Positions 42,535-50,855 of a DNA stretch of 52,130 nucleotides are shown here, piece by piece. Under the pieces are notes generated by a model. It searched no databases, had not been told where the DNA came from, and was given only the letters and a program-made list of their open reading frames with translations. Numbering within the stretch: position 1 is the stretch's first letter; every line of letters begins with the position of its first letter. Origin of the DNA: Oscillospiraceae bacterium (GTDB lineage Bacteria > Bacillota > Clostridia > Oscillospirales > Ruminococcaceae); the NCBI GenBank assembly GCA_017468865.1, contig JAFUHM010000047.1:1-52130 (forward strand). Direction: 5' to 3'. Both the position numbers and the translations under genes were made by a program.

Positions 42535-43851
42535 TTATACACGATCAAGGAATACTCGTCTGAATCTGTTTTCGCTGTCTTTTATCAGGCTGACAAAAGA
42601 ATCATAGCTTTCAGCATCTTGGGGGATAAGCAATCCGTGTTTTATAACGCAGATATCCTTATGATAGTCTTCGCATTCCATACCCTCGTTCAGCATTAAC
42701 CGTACATCTCCCGCCAACTGAGAATCGGGGTAGAGATAGTAGCCTGTCTTAGCATCAAATCGAAACATATACGCCAGTATCTGCAAATAATCCTTCCCGT
42801 AGATGTTATCTATCGGCTTGTATTTAGCATCAGCTATGATCCTATGCTCTGCATCCCTGCCGATAAAATCGGGAAATATTTTTCCGATTCGCCTGTAAAA
42901 CAGGTATTGAGCATCTTTACCCACCCTATTCATGGGGTGGTAGAAATGTTTGCCGATGAGGGAATAAACATACTCCTCCCACAGCCAAGCACCATCAAAC
43001 AGAACACCATAGATCTGCCGTGAACCCGAGCCTATGTTATACTTTTCATTTTTCAGAATAAGGATACACAGCCGCTGCAAGGCACGATATTCACGGAAAA
43101 ATGCGTGGTGTAAAGGCTTTTTTATATTTTGTCCGATTATTTTTGCTCTGTCCTGCTGCCTGTACTGCTGTGTTGAACCTACTACATCACGAGCCTCTTC
43201 TTTTGCTCTGGATAAGATCTGGCTGCCATAGGGCTTTGTTTTGATATATTCTATAGTATGGCGCACAAGTTCCGTGAGATGATTATCATAAGAAAACTCT
43301 CGCTGACTGTACGCCACATTACCAACAAATGGTGTATTCTGCCTGATATGCCGTGATAACTCAATAGTGCCTTTAGGAGAATCATCGTTGTATTGTCGTC
43401 GGATATACTGCTTGAAAAGGCCCTTTCTCGCTGCCGCTTTCAGATAGTGCGGAAACAGGAATAAAAGATAATTGTAAAGCCTGTTGTCGTTATCCGTATC
43501 CGTCCTCATGTCTATGATATTGGGAATATCAATGACCTTTTCAAGAAGATACCGAAAGAAGTGATCGCCATCCTCATCCTTACTGAAGCGGGAGCCGATA
43601 ACAAGCCTCTCATCACCGCACCCAAGAAATCCCATCACATTACCGGTACAATATGAATAATTCATACTTTGCAGTATTATCTGCTCACGACTGATATCTT
43701 TCGTATCCATCAGCATATCCGGAAATACAAATACACCTTCCCGTTCAAGCTGTTCCAGGGTCTTATCAGCCACTTTATCCACAATCCTGCCTATCTCAGC
43801 AAAATCACTTTTCTTTTGGCGTGTATTGTCAGCTACCCTGAGTATTCTCAT
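42535..43851 (-). CDS. mcrC: McrC-like nuclease subunit of a type IV restriction system
   Basis: About 438 residues. McrC binds the McrB ring and cuts modified DNA. The C-terminal PD-(D/E)xK site is IFPDFIGRDAEHRIIADAKYKP-like (about 325-346), with Asp and the DAK triad present, and the N-terminal domain resembles the DUF2357-type McrB-binding arm. It overlaps the end of mcrB by about 23 bases. ATG 43851 with AGGT eight bases upstream is preferred over ATG 43857. The macrodomain gene follows directly. Confidence 0.87.
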   Translation of the reverse strand: MRILRVADNTRQKKSDFAEIGRIVDKVADKTLEQLEREGVFVFPDMLMDTKDISREQIILQSMNYSYCTGNVMGFLGCGDERLVIGSRFSKDEDGDHFFRYLLEKVIDIPNIIDMRTDTDNDNRLYNYLLFLFPHYLKAAARKGLFKQYIRRQYNDDSPKGTIELSRHIRQNTPFVGNVAYSQREFSYDNHLTELVRHTIEYIKTKPYGSQILSRAKEEARDVVGSTQQYRQQDRAKIIGQNIKKPLHHAFFREYRALQRLCILILKNEKYNIGSGSRQIYGVLFDGAWLWEEYVYSLIGKHFYHPMNRVGKDAQYLFYRRIGKIFPDFIGRDAEHRIIADAKYKPIDNIYGKDYLQILAYMFRFDAKTGYYLYPDSQLAGDVRLMLNEGMECEDYHKDICVIKHGLLIPQDAESYDSFVSLIKDSENRFRRVFLDRV

Positions 43852-45646
43852 CTTCATCACCTGCCGGAGCAGAGCCGTTGTTGTATGCTTTGAAAAATCT
43901 CTTCATTATCTCCTTTTCGTCATACATTCCCTGTACATACTCATGTAGGAGCGGTTCAAGGTGATCCGTCCACAGTTCATCAAAGGTGAGTTCTGAGAGT
44001 TTCAGGAAATATGCCGCACCGAGCTGATAGTTTTCGTTAAGGTCGGGAGTTTGGGCAATAGCATTATTCAAAGCTGTCATGCGGCTTATTGCCTCATTGC
44101 GTATATCTTCATCAAGAATATCCAGCATCTTTGTCTGCTCATTCGCTTTGAGTTCTATAAACCTGAATCTGCGGCGCATGGCAAAATCAAAGCTGTCTAC
44201 CGAACGGTCTATATCATTCATCGTACCAATGATATATATATTTTCAGGAATATAGAACTTCTCGTCTGTCTCGTGCATATTGGCATACTGCGTTGACACA
44301 GCACCTTCAATACCTCTGTAACCCGGGTCAATGCTGAAAAACAGCTCACCGAATATCTTCGAGATCTCACCACGGTTTATCTCATCAATGATAAATACAT
44401 AGTTTTTCAGTTCTTCCTGCTTTGCCTGTACCTTTACAGCCGTGACCTTTTTCTTGATGTCATTATATACTGCCAGATCGTATGAATATCCTTGCGTAGC
44501 GTTAGACTTGCCAAAGAAAGCTGTCACATCCTTCACCTTGGTGAATTTCACATCCGATGCAAGCATCTGCTTGATTTCACTGAGACTTAGTGTAAGCTTT
44601 TTGACGACAGGGTTATTGGGGATATTTATATCAATATGCTTGTCATCAACACCTGTGATAAAAAACTCATTATGAGTTATGGTAAACAGCCTGTCTTCTC
44701 CGAAATCAATATCAGAAAAATATTCCGTTATCATTTCCTGTACTGACAGTTCCTTATCCCTTTCCACCTGTGTCTTTGATACATCATCAAGATTCTTCTT
44801 TGCACGCTCTGCAAATCGCTTGAAAATCCCGTCCTGCAATTCAAATCCCATAGATCCGTCGGAGTTGATCTTAGGTCGCAGACCCTCCACAAAATCCGAG
44901 TAGTCATAACTGGGATGAAACTGTACGAATTCTATTTGCTGTTTCTGTTCAGTTGTAAGTTCAGCGTAGCTTCCTGCTGTACCGCCGCTTACTATATCTG
45001 CGGCGATCTGCTTTGCAAGATAGGATTTACCCGTACCGGGCGCACCTCTCAAAATGATATTCTTTGAACATAGAAGTATCCTTGATAATTCAAGCCGGTA
45101 ACTGTTACCAACGGGTTCAATCTCTGGTTCCGATTCTTCTTTGGACTTGTCACGATAAGTCAACACAAACTTATCGCCTAATCCTCCAAATCGTTTCAGG
45201 TATTCCTGTACGAATAAGATCGTACTAAAAATGTTCCAGCAATAGATAACGAATTGTCTGCCATCCCCGTAGCTGTATGTCATATACTCAATACTATTAC
45301 GATGTTGCCTGAATTCATCCACACTGGAAAAAATTCCACAGATAGTCTCACTGCCTGGATCATACTTACAAATCGGGAATGTTTCCTTCTGCTCTATAGG
45401 CAGAGAAGCAACTTCTCTTTCAAAAGCCTGAAAAGCGATTCGTGCCATAGTTTGATTGGAAAGGCGTCGTTCACCTTTGGTATAGTAACGTCTGACTATC
45501 TCACCATTTGCCTTTTCCATGTAGACATCAAGAGGCTTATAATTATCACCTGCTTCCAAATTATCCATAGAAAACCGTTTGTCTGTAGACAAAACATTTT
45601 CGGAATTAATTGTCAGTACATATTTTTCTTGTTTTAATTCATTCAC
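43829..45646 (-). CDS. mcrB: McrB-like AAA+ GTPase of a type IV restriction system
   Basis: A 605-residue motor subunit. The first 190 residues, the DNA- or modification-recognition part, are not like the E. coli domain. The AAA+ core follows: GAPGTGKSYLAKQ (Walker A), FVQFHPSYDYSDFVEGLRP (the McrB hallmark), FIIDEINRGEISKIFGELF (Walker B) and GTMNDIDRSVDSFDFAMRRRF (GTP-specificity and sensor region). McrB hydrolyses GTP to translocate DNA and drives McrC. The GTG at 45646 is preferred because GAGGAG lies nine bases upstream; the TTG three codons earlier abuts that site. Confidence 0.9.
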   Translation of the reverse strand: MNELKQEKYVLTINSENVLSTDKRFSMDNLEAGDNYKPLDVYMEKANGEIVRRYYTKGERRLSNQTMARIAFQAFEREVASLPIEQKETFPICKYDPGSETICGIFSSVDEFRQHRNSIEYMTYSYGDGRQFVIYCWNIFSTILFVQEYLKRFGGLGDKFVLTYRDKSKEESEPEIEPVGNSYRLELSRILLCSKNIILRGAPGTGKSYLAKQIAADIVSGGTAGSYAELTTEQKQQIEFVQFHPSYDYSDFVEGLRPKINSDGSMGFELQDGIFKRFAERAKKNLDDVSKTQVERDKELSVQEMITEYFSDIDFGEDRLFTITHNEFFITGVDDKHIDINIPNNPVVKKLTLSLSEIKQMLASDVKFTKVKDVTAFFGKSNATQGYSYDLAVYNDIKKKVTAVKVQAKQEELKNYVFIIDEINRGEISKIFGELFFSIDPGYRGIEGAVSTQYANMHETDEKFYIPENIYIIGTMNDIDRSVDSFDFAMRRRFRFIELKANEQTKMLDILDEDIRNEAISRMTALNNAIAQTPDLNENYQLGAAYFLKLSELTFDELWTDHLEPLLHEYVQGMYDEKEIMKRFFKAYNNGSAPAGDEDENTQGS

Positions 45647-45716
45647 GAACTCCAACTCCTCTAAATGCTTTCAAATCTCTATCTTCTTGTATAGGAAACA
45701 TATCAACCGAAACCAT
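45639..45716 (-). CDS. Possible 25-residue leader ORF overlapping the mcrB start
   Basis: ATG 45716 to TGA 45639-45641 encodes a short acidic/basic peptide (VSVDMFPIQEDRDLKAFRG). Its stop overlaps the first codons of mcrB, so translation could be coupled. It might instead be a frame remnant of the preceding GNAT gene, whose frame ends nearby. No good ribosome binding site is seen. Confidence 0.25.
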   Translation of the reverse strand: MVSVDMFPIQEDRDLKAFRGVGVRE

Positions 45717-45717
45717 A

Positions 45718-46091
45718 TCATGTGGATCTTTGTTTTGATCCGGTCAAAAGCATCATCTTATAGCAATTCTCCCTCTGAGCAATTTCTCTTGCATAATGCA
45801 GGCAGGCTGTTGCATAGCCCTTTTTTCTATGATGCTTATCAGTGATCACGTTTTCAATAAAAGCATATGGGTGCTGTCCCCGTGTCAGGTTCGTGATCAT
45901 AACACAAACGCAGGAAGACACTATGATGCCGTTTTCTTCAGCTACGATAATATGATGATCCTCATCGTTCAGTATGCTGTTCCATACACCAAGAACTCTG
46001 TCGTTCTTTTCAGGAAACGGCTCATCATGCAGCTGCATATATATATCTGTAAAAGGCTGTCGAGATCATTCTCTGTTATTTCTCGTATCAT
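45718..46091 (-). pseudogene. GNAT acetyltransferase frameshifted in an AT dinucleotide run
   Basis: From ATG 46091, with an ACGGAGG site and a consensus promoter, the frame reads IREITENDLDSLLQIY and is then lost within ATATATATAT at about 46039-46050. If two bases are removed, it continues as MQLHDEPFPEKNDRV and carries the acetyl-CoA box VITDKHHRKKGYATACL. The downstream frame stops at 45718 after LLTGSK, also earlier than usual for the family, so a second lesion at AAAACAAAG is possible. Either a pseudogene or a gene switched by repeat slippage. Confidence 0.75.
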
Positions 46092-46149
46092 ATTGCGACC
46101 TCCGTTAAGTACTGTTTACACAACCAAGCCGAATGCCTGCTCTAAACAA

Positions 46150-46178
46150 ATTATACATCATAAGCGCCGTTTAGTCAA
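46150..46178 (-). promoter_or_regulatory. Promoter of the GNAT pseudogene and possibly mcrBC
   Basis: On the minus strand TTGACT (complement of 46173-46178) and TATAAT (complement of 46150-46155) are 17 bases apart. No terminator is seen between the GNAT gene and mcrB, so it may serve the whole operon. Confidence 0.75.
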
Positions 46179-46303
46179 CCATAAACTATCGAATAATAAG
46201 GCAGCAACTACGAGCAAAACAGGATATCAGAGTTTCCACGGTGCATCAGGGAAACGACAGTCAGCGGAAACAACCTACGGTGCTATCAGACAGCGCTCAT
46301 TGA

Positions 46304-47338
46304 TTAATTCCCCGGCATCGGCGAGAGCAGCGGAGATAACCTTTTATATATCTCTCCTGTTTCCTCACTTGAAAAGGATTTCATCAAAGCATTGTTGACT
46401 TGTTGTTTGGTCTTTGATTTGAGGATTGCCTGAATGATGATCTCTTTTTTCTGCTTATATTTCATTTCCTTGAAGTGCTGACCGAAGAAAGAGCGAATCT
46501 GAGCTTCTCTCTTATCGGGCTTTGTTTTCTGTTTGGGTGTGGAGTCGGTTTGAGCCTTTGGCACCGCTTCTTTATTTACTGTTGGCTCAGTATCTGATTT
46601 CTTGATGGGAGCATCTGTCGGTGTCATTCCTCTTTCTAACCTGATCTCCTCACCGTTCCATAGTTTCCGCCTTAACTCCTCATCTGAAAAAATATAGTCT
46701 ATGTCTTCGCGAATCGCATCAGCCATAGTATGATCCTGATCTTCAACGATCCTTCGACTATCACCTGACCGTTCTAACTTTTGATTAAGCGCTTTGATGA
46801 TCGGATCGCCTGAAGACGTCTCCCTCTCTTCGGAAAACATATGTTCCGGTGTATCAATTGAAAAATCAAAATGGAATTTGGCTTTGTTTTGCTTGTAATA
46901 CCAAAGTGAACGATCACATATTGTCTGACATAAATAGGTAACATCGACCATCATGGTACGCAGCTTAACAATAGGGGTATCAATAAACAAAGTCGTACTC
47001 CGGATTTTTGTGCCATCGCCAAGTGACAGAATAAATCTGTCGAGCTGGTTTGCTTCGGCCTTGACCTTGCTGCTGTCTATGTTCGGTGAACCGCTGTGAA
47101 GGAAAGTATTTCTGAGATTGTATACGACTTCACCGCTCAGATCCGGATAAGGGTTATCATCGGACATATACTCAAGATACTTATCATACCATCCAATATA
47201 ACGCTTACCCGTAGATGATTCATTGGGAAATTCTGCTGCACCGCATATATCGGGAAGTGCAAGCGACATGGCTAAGGCAGAAAAGTAGCTTTTATTCTTC
47301 AGAGCATTCGCTATATCTTTGACATATAATTCTACCAT
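46304..47338 (-). CDS. Unrecognised protein with a HEPN-like RNxxxH motif
   Basis: A 344-residue protein. The N-terminal 170 residues are helical and contain YNLRNTFLH with Arg76 and His81, the RNxxxH pattern of HEPN ribonucleases (motif match only). A hydrophilic linker with PTDAPIKKSD-like low complexity (about 240-275) leads to a lysine-rich helical C-terminal domain (FFGQHFKEMKYKQKKEIIIQ). It lies upstream of the McrBC operon on the same strand, separated by the GNAT pseudogene, and has its own consensus promoter and an AGAGGTG site. A defence role is possible but unproven. Confidence 0.55.
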   Translation of the reverse strand: MVELYVKDIANALKNKSYFSALAMSLALPDICGAAEFPNESSTGKRYIGWYDKYLEYMSDDNPYPDLSGEVVYNLRNTFLHSGSPNIDSSKVKAEANQLDRFILSLGDGTKIRSTTLFIDTPIVKLRTMMVDVTYLCQTICDRSLWYYKQNKAKFHFDFSIDTPEHMFSEERETSSGDPIIKALNQKLERSGDSRRIVEDQDHTMADAIREDIDYIFSDEELRRKLWNGEEIRLERGMTPTDAPIKKSDTEPTVNKEAVPKAQTDSTPKQKTKPDKREAQIRSFFGQHFKEMKYKQKKEIIIQAILKSKTKQQVNNALMKSFSSEETGEIYKRLSPLLSPMPGN

Positions 47339-47415
47339 AAACAACACCTCTTTCATGTGTGCAGATATATCAAACCGAAATTTCTTCTCTATTCCAAAGC
47401 AAATATCACAACTAC

Positions 47416-47444
47416 ATTATACACCATGTTCATTTTATTGTCAA
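47416..47444 (-). promoter_or_regulatory. Consensus promoter of the HEPN-like gene
   Basis: TTGACA (complement of 47439-47444) and TATAAT (complement of 47416-47421) with a 17-base spacer, about 75 bases before the ATG. Confidence 0.85.
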
Positions 47445-47567
47445 GTTTTCAGAACAGAAAGTATATCTCAAGTAATAGCAGACACTTTTCAAATACTAAC
47501 AACTGCAAAGCTCATACTACAATTTCCCCCTTATCTGTCAGTTAAGCAACATTTAATCCTCAATGTG

Positions 47568-47630
47568 TCGCTTATGCTACATTTAAGCGAGAGATTGAAT
47601 ATTGCAATCTGCTTTGTAATATGGTAATAT
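47568..47630 (+). promoter_or_regulatory. Promoter and palindrome upstream of the micro-peptide cluster
   Basis: TTGCAA (47602-47607) and TAATAT (47625-47630) are 17 bases apart. Just upstream TCGCTTA (47568-47574) pairs with TAAGCGA (47584-47590), and ACATT/AATGT lies before it, possible operator sites. The rest of the 384-base gap from 47339 shows no gene. Confidence 0.5.
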
Positions 47631-47736
47631 ATATTCACAGCAAGGGAAACAAACCAAAGCAATAAATAAAGCGGGTATTTCACATTGCTGCAGCTGCATT
47701 ACAGATCAGCAATTAATGGGAAATGAGGTGTATCAA

Positions 47737-47800
47737 ATGGTTTATTTTGCGATCTTCGGATATAGCCCTGGCAGCAGTCGGTGCTGCACTTGTGATCTGA
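47737..47800 (+). pseudogene. Hydrophobic micro-peptide, apparently frameshifted by one base
   Basis: ATG 47737 has a GAGGTG site. It begins MVYFAIFG and then runs into polar residues, but skipping one base at about 47761 gives IALAAVGAALVI and a stop at 47798-47800, a 20-residue hydrophobic peptide like its neighbours. In the second frame an ATG at 47723 gives a 25-residue peptide with the same end but a weaker site. Confidence 0.45.
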
Positions 47801-47880
47801 TATTGAGACCACATCGAATGAGCGAAGTCAGATGAGACAAACGTCTTGGTAAAATCAAACGTGATAAAAGGAGATCAATT

Positions 47881-47958
47881 ATGCTGAGTTTATTTCTTAC
47901 TATAGGCGGACTTACTTTAGGAGCGGCCACACTTACATATATTTTCGTAAATATGTAG
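47881..47958 (+). CDS. 25-residue hydrophobic peptide
   Basis: ATG to TAG, behind AAAGGAGAT six bases before the start. The peptide (LSLFLTIGGLTLGAATLTYI core) would span the membrane once and has no charged residue. It is too short for most gene finders. It belongs to a series of similar peptides at 47737, 48047 and 48282. The function is unknown; membrane-acting toxin or bacteriocin-like roles are possible. Confidence 0.55.
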   Translation: MLSLFLTIGGLTLGAATLTYIFVNM

Positions 47959-47974
47959 GCAGAGAACATCAATA

Positions 47975-48209
47975 AATGACCCACTTCAGAGGTATTACGC
48001 AACAGGCAGTTACCTCTTGATCCGAAAAATGAAAGAAGGTATAAATATGTTTGGTTTTTTTGCACTTAGTGTAGTATTAATATCCACAACACTGGTTGGC
48101 ACAGGCACCGGTTTCTTGATCACTGTACTTACATCCTGATACAAGACAAATAAACAAAGCTAAACACAAAATAACGTGATATTGATATGTTTAACGACAA
48201 GTGAGATCC
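47975..48209 (+). repeat. Tandem duplication of a 235-base unit, copy 1
   Basis: Unit from AATGACCCACTTC to AGTGAGATCC, followed directly by copy 2 at 48210-48444. The two differ at five positions. Each contains a leader hairpin AGAGGTA/TACCTCT, a Shine-Dalgarno AGAAGG and a 30-codon ORF. The single difference in the ORF is synonymous (ATA versus ATT). Confidence 0.92.
48047..48139 (+). CDS. 30-residue hydrophobic peptide, copy 1
   Basis: ATG to TGA after a GAAAGAAGG site. The peptide (FGFFALSVVLISTTLVGTG, then FLITVLTS) is uncharged and would form one membrane helix. The same peptide is encoded by copy 2 at 48282, with identical residues in spite of a base change, which supports it being translated. 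Upstream lies an inverted repeat that could act as leader or attenuator. Confidence 0.6.
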   Translation: MFGFFALSVVLISTTLVGTGTGFLITVLTS

Positions 48210-48444
48210 AATGACCCACTTCAGAGGTATTACGCAACAGGCAGTTACCTCTTGACCCGAAAAATGAAAGAAGGTATAAATATGTTTGGTTTTTTTGCAC
48301 TTAGTGTAGTATTAATTTCCACAACACTGGTTGGCACAGGCACCGGTTTCTTGATCACTGTACTTACATCCTGATACAAGACAAATAGACAAAGCTAAAC
48401 ACAGAATAACGTGATATTGATATGTTTAACGGCAAGTGAGATCC
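48210..48444 (+). repeat. Tandem duplication of a 235-base unit, copy 2
   Basis: Abuts copy 1 without spacer. Four of the five differences lie outside the ORF (T/C in the leader, A/G at three sites near the 3' end). Confidence 0.92.
48282..48374 (+). CDS. 30-residue hydrophobic peptide, copy 2
   Basis: Same peptide, start context and leader as the copy at 48047. Retention of an identical product in both copies is the main evidence that it is a gene. Confidence 0.6.
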   Translation: MFGFFALSVVLISTTLVGTGTGFLITVLTS

Positions 48445-48489
48445 GTTGATATTGACCGCAGTCTGATCACGATACAATGGAGGATTCCG

Positions 48490-48909
48490 ATGAAAAGCAT
48501 CAAAAAGTACATTACGGCAGCAGTCATAGGGATCATGGCGGCAGCGGCGCTGACGGCTACGGCATCTGCTGACGTATATATCAGAGCTGACGGTTCATGC
48601 AGGTATGAAGCCAGATATGAAGGAAATGTATATGCAGAGAGATTGTTCAGCGATGAACAACGCTATCGTGAAGAGGTCTATGTCGGTGTCGATCCCTTCT
48701 TCGGCTATATATACTATCATCCCAGCTACGGATATTATACCTACAAAGAGGATCTAAGTATAGTTTACTTAGGGACCGAGTTTGAATTCACCAGGTTCGT
48801 GTTAACAGACCGCTACGGCACCGATGTCTACATCAGAGAGGATATAGGGCCTCTCTATCGAGTCGAAGACAAATGGTACCTCTACAATATCTTCGGCGGC
48901 GGTATATAA
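48490..48909 (+). CDS. Small secreted protein of unknown function
   Basis: A 139-residue precursor. The signal peptide (MKSIKKYITAAVIGIMAAAA, cut after TASA near 27) is followed by a tyrosine-rich beta-type domain: DVYIRADGSCRYEARYEG, then many Y and D residues and an end in YNIFGGGI. It has a GGAGG site. It resembles small exported proteins of ruminococci but no family can be named. It follows the micro-peptide cluster by 115 bases and ends in a strong terminator. Confidence 0.65.
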   Translation: MKSIKKYITAAVIGIMAAAALTATASADVYIRADGSCRYEARYEGNVYAERLFSDEQRYREEVYVGVDPFFGYIYYHPSYGYYTYKEDLSIVYLGTEFEFTRFVLTDRYGTDVYIREDIGPLYRVEDKWYLYNIFGGGI

Positions 48910-48940
48910 ACGCTAGCTTTGAATGATGAACATATCCATA

Positions 48941-48979
48941 CACATAAAGAAGCCCGTATAAGACGGGCTTCTTTATGTG
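48941..48979. terminator. Strong bidirectional terminator
   Basis: CACATAAAGAAGCCCGT pairs perfectly over 17 bases with ACGGGCTTCTTTATGTG around ATAAG. The T-rich arm lies in the stem, as is common for bidirectional terminators between convergent genes. Confidence 0.9.
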
Positions 48980-49004
48980 TGCCGTGACTGCCGCAATCAG
49001 CGGA

Positions 49005-49586
49005 TCACGAGTCGCTGATCAGCTTTTCAGTGTTATGATCGAGCTCGGATATGATCCTGACTATAAAATCAGCAGATTCTTCAAAATCACCGAGCACCCA
49101 CTTGGAGATAACGGCTATACATCCCTGAGCACGGTAGCAGTTGCGATATTCGAGAGTGTTGTCCGAGATATCAGAATGTTGTTTTTCAGCCTGTATCTGA
49201 AGAAACAAACCTTCCATCAGCTTACTGAACTTATCCCTGAGCGTCCCGGAAGAGTTGGGGCTGAAGATCATTCTGAACATGGTGCGGTTCTCGCCGATAT
49301 AGCTTATGAGATCAGAAAAGACCCTGTCGGAAGAACTGTCTGTAAGCCGCAGTATAAGAAGCCCCATCTCAATAAGAAGCTCCTCTTCGACCTTGTCATA
49401 AAGGTCATAGACATCGAGATAATGCTTGTAGAACGTAACCCTGTTCACATCGGCTTTATCGGCGATTTCCTGTACGGTGATCTTTCTGAGTTCCTTTTCG
49501 GTCAGAAGTTCGGCAAGACCGTTTCTAAGTGCTTTTCTGGTTTTCAGCGTGCGTTTATCCGGTTTGTTTTTACTATCTTCATTCAT
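49005..49586 (-). CDS. TetR/AcrR-family transcriptional regulator
   Basis: About 193 residues. The N-terminal DNA-binding domain reads RKITVQEIADKADVNRVTFY with KHYLDVYDLYDKVE. The rest is the TetR_C_7-like ligand domain (IGENRTMFRMIFSP). The start is taken as ATG 49586; an upstream ATG at 49607 is possible. The promoter overlaps a near-palindrome, which suggests self-repression. The controlled gene is not evident: the neighbouring genes are convergent or on the same strand upstream. Confidence 0.85.
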   Translation of the reverse strand: MNEDSKNKPDKRTLKTRKALRNGLAELLTEKELRKITVQEIADKADVNRVTFYKHYLDVYDLYDKVEEELLIEMGLLILRLTDSSSDRVFSDLISYIGENRTMFRMIFSPNSSGTLRDKFSKLMEGLFLQIQAEKQHSDISDNTLEYRNCYRAQGCIAVISKWVLGDFEESADFIVRIISELDHNTEKLISDS

Positions 49587-49624
49587 ATTTCCGATATCCC
49601 TCCGCATTTCGGATCTTTATATAT

Positions 49625-49653
49625 AGGATACACGATAACTCTCGTATTGTCAA
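49625..49653 (-). promoter_or_regulatory. Promoter and possible operator of the TetR gene
   Basis: TTGACA (complement of 49648-49653) and TATCCT (complement of 49625-49630), spacer 17 bases. The spacer contains ATACGA and TCGTGTAT, an imperfect palindrome. Confidence 0.65.
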
Positions 49654-49758
49654 GTGTTTTTATTAAAATCGGCACCGAAAAGCTGGAAACGTCTTTCTCC
49701 TAATCATTGAGTATCCGCAGCGATCCGTTGATCGATCCCATTACAAATACGCAGACCA

Positions 49759-49785
49759 CAACAGCCCGAAAAGATCGGGCTGTTG
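49759..49785 (-). terminator. Hairpin after the AraC-type gene
   Basis: CAACAGCCCGA pairs with TCGGGCTGTTG around AAAGA. The minus-strand exit is only weakly T-rich. Confidence 0.6.
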
Positions 49786-49792
49786 AAATGTA

Positions 49793-50668
49793 TCAGACTG
49801 TCTTTCTTACGGGCACAAGCTCGATGTATCCTCTTGCGCCTATTGGTTCGAGCTGTATCCTCGGATTAGCATCATCGGGACAGTATCCGAGAGATGACAT
49901 ATCAAATTTCTCCTCCGCCTGCCATATCTCTGTTATTGCATCAACATAGTTCTCTTCTTCAAAGGGCTCCCCACGGAACATAAGGAAAAGTCCCTCCGGA
50001 AGGTCAATAACATCAAAGCCGTCAGGCACAGGCCCGTCATAGTCGGCAGGCACCTCTGCCCCCTGAACATATACATTCGACCTTGGCTTTCTGAGCTGTC
50101 CGGGAAGCCACATACACACCGGCTCACCGTCAAGGGTGCGTATGCTTGAAAGTATCCCCCATACATCGCAGCCCACTTCCCTGCAATAGCTCCGGTATTC
50201 ATCGGCGTTCACTCCACGCTTGACTATCACCTTTCTTGCAGGCCTTTTCACCTCGGTCACAAATACCGTGTTAGTTTTCATGCTATCATTCCTTTCATCA
50301 GCATCGGGTTTTACAAGATAAGGAGTGAAAAGCGGTATAGGAACAGGTGCTTCGGCATAGGCTCTCGGATTTATCCCGAATTCATTTTGGAAAGCTCGCT
50401 GATAACCCTCTGCACTGCCAAAGCCCATATCGAGTGCAATGTCCAGGACGCCGCATTTTTCATCACGAAGCCTCAGTGCAGAACGGCTCAGCTTAAGTCT
50501 GCGTATGTACCTTGCAGGTGTCAGCCCTGTGTACTGTTCAAAAAGCCTTCTCGCATACCAAGGACTGTACAGCGATGCTTCCGCCAGATCTGCGGGTGTT
50601 ATGACCTCATTTATGTGGCTCTCGATATACCTCTGCATATTCTGTACCGCTTTAAGACGATCGTCCAT
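49793..50668 (-). CDS. AraC-type regulator with GyrI-like effector domain
   Basis: A 291-residue protein. The N-terminal 105 residues hold two helix-turn-helix units: ITPADLAEASLYSPWYARRL and the classical LDIALDMGFGSAEGYQRAF with FGINPRAY. The C-terminal 160 residues resemble the GyrI-like small-molecule-binding domain found in multidrug regulators such as SoxS-like Rob and BmrR relatives. It is a probable one-component sensor of amphipathic compounds. The ATG at 50668 has GGGGTGAGAG in position. Confidence 0.88.
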   Translation of the reverse strand: MDDRLKAVQNMQRYIESHINEVITPADLAEASLYSPWYARRLFEQYTGLTPARYIRRLKLSRSALRLRDEKCGVLDIALDMGFGSAEGYQRAFQNEFGINPRAYAEAPVPIPLFTPYLVKPDADERNDSMKTNTVFVTEVKRPARKVIVKRGVNADEYRSYCREVGCDVWGILSSIRTLDGEPVCMWLPGQLRKPRSNVYVQGAEVPADYDGPVPDGFDVIDLPEGLFLMFRGEPFEEENYVDAITEIWQAEEKFDMSSLGYCPDDANPRIQLEPIGARGYIELVPVRKTV

Positions 50669-50855
50669 TCTCTCACCCCGATAATATAATAGCATATACG
50701 AACAGTATTTGTCCCGATTATTTTTGCTATCATTATATCATACACCGGTATAGCAGCATGGCTGCAAGTAGATCCCCGATCGGTTGCGAATGCACTGATC
50801 ATCAATTCTATACCAAGCAAAAGCATCTATAATAAGCCGAATGATAGTCGTTTAT

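Noticed and set aside
47975..48444. Insertion sequence or transposon ends
   Set aside because: The two units are direct, abutting repeats with no transposase and no terminal inverted repeats; a tandem duplication explains them.
48452..48478. Promoter for the small secreted protein
   Set aside because: TTGACC and TACAAT are only 15 bases apart, and the gene may be read from upstream; support is too weak to list.
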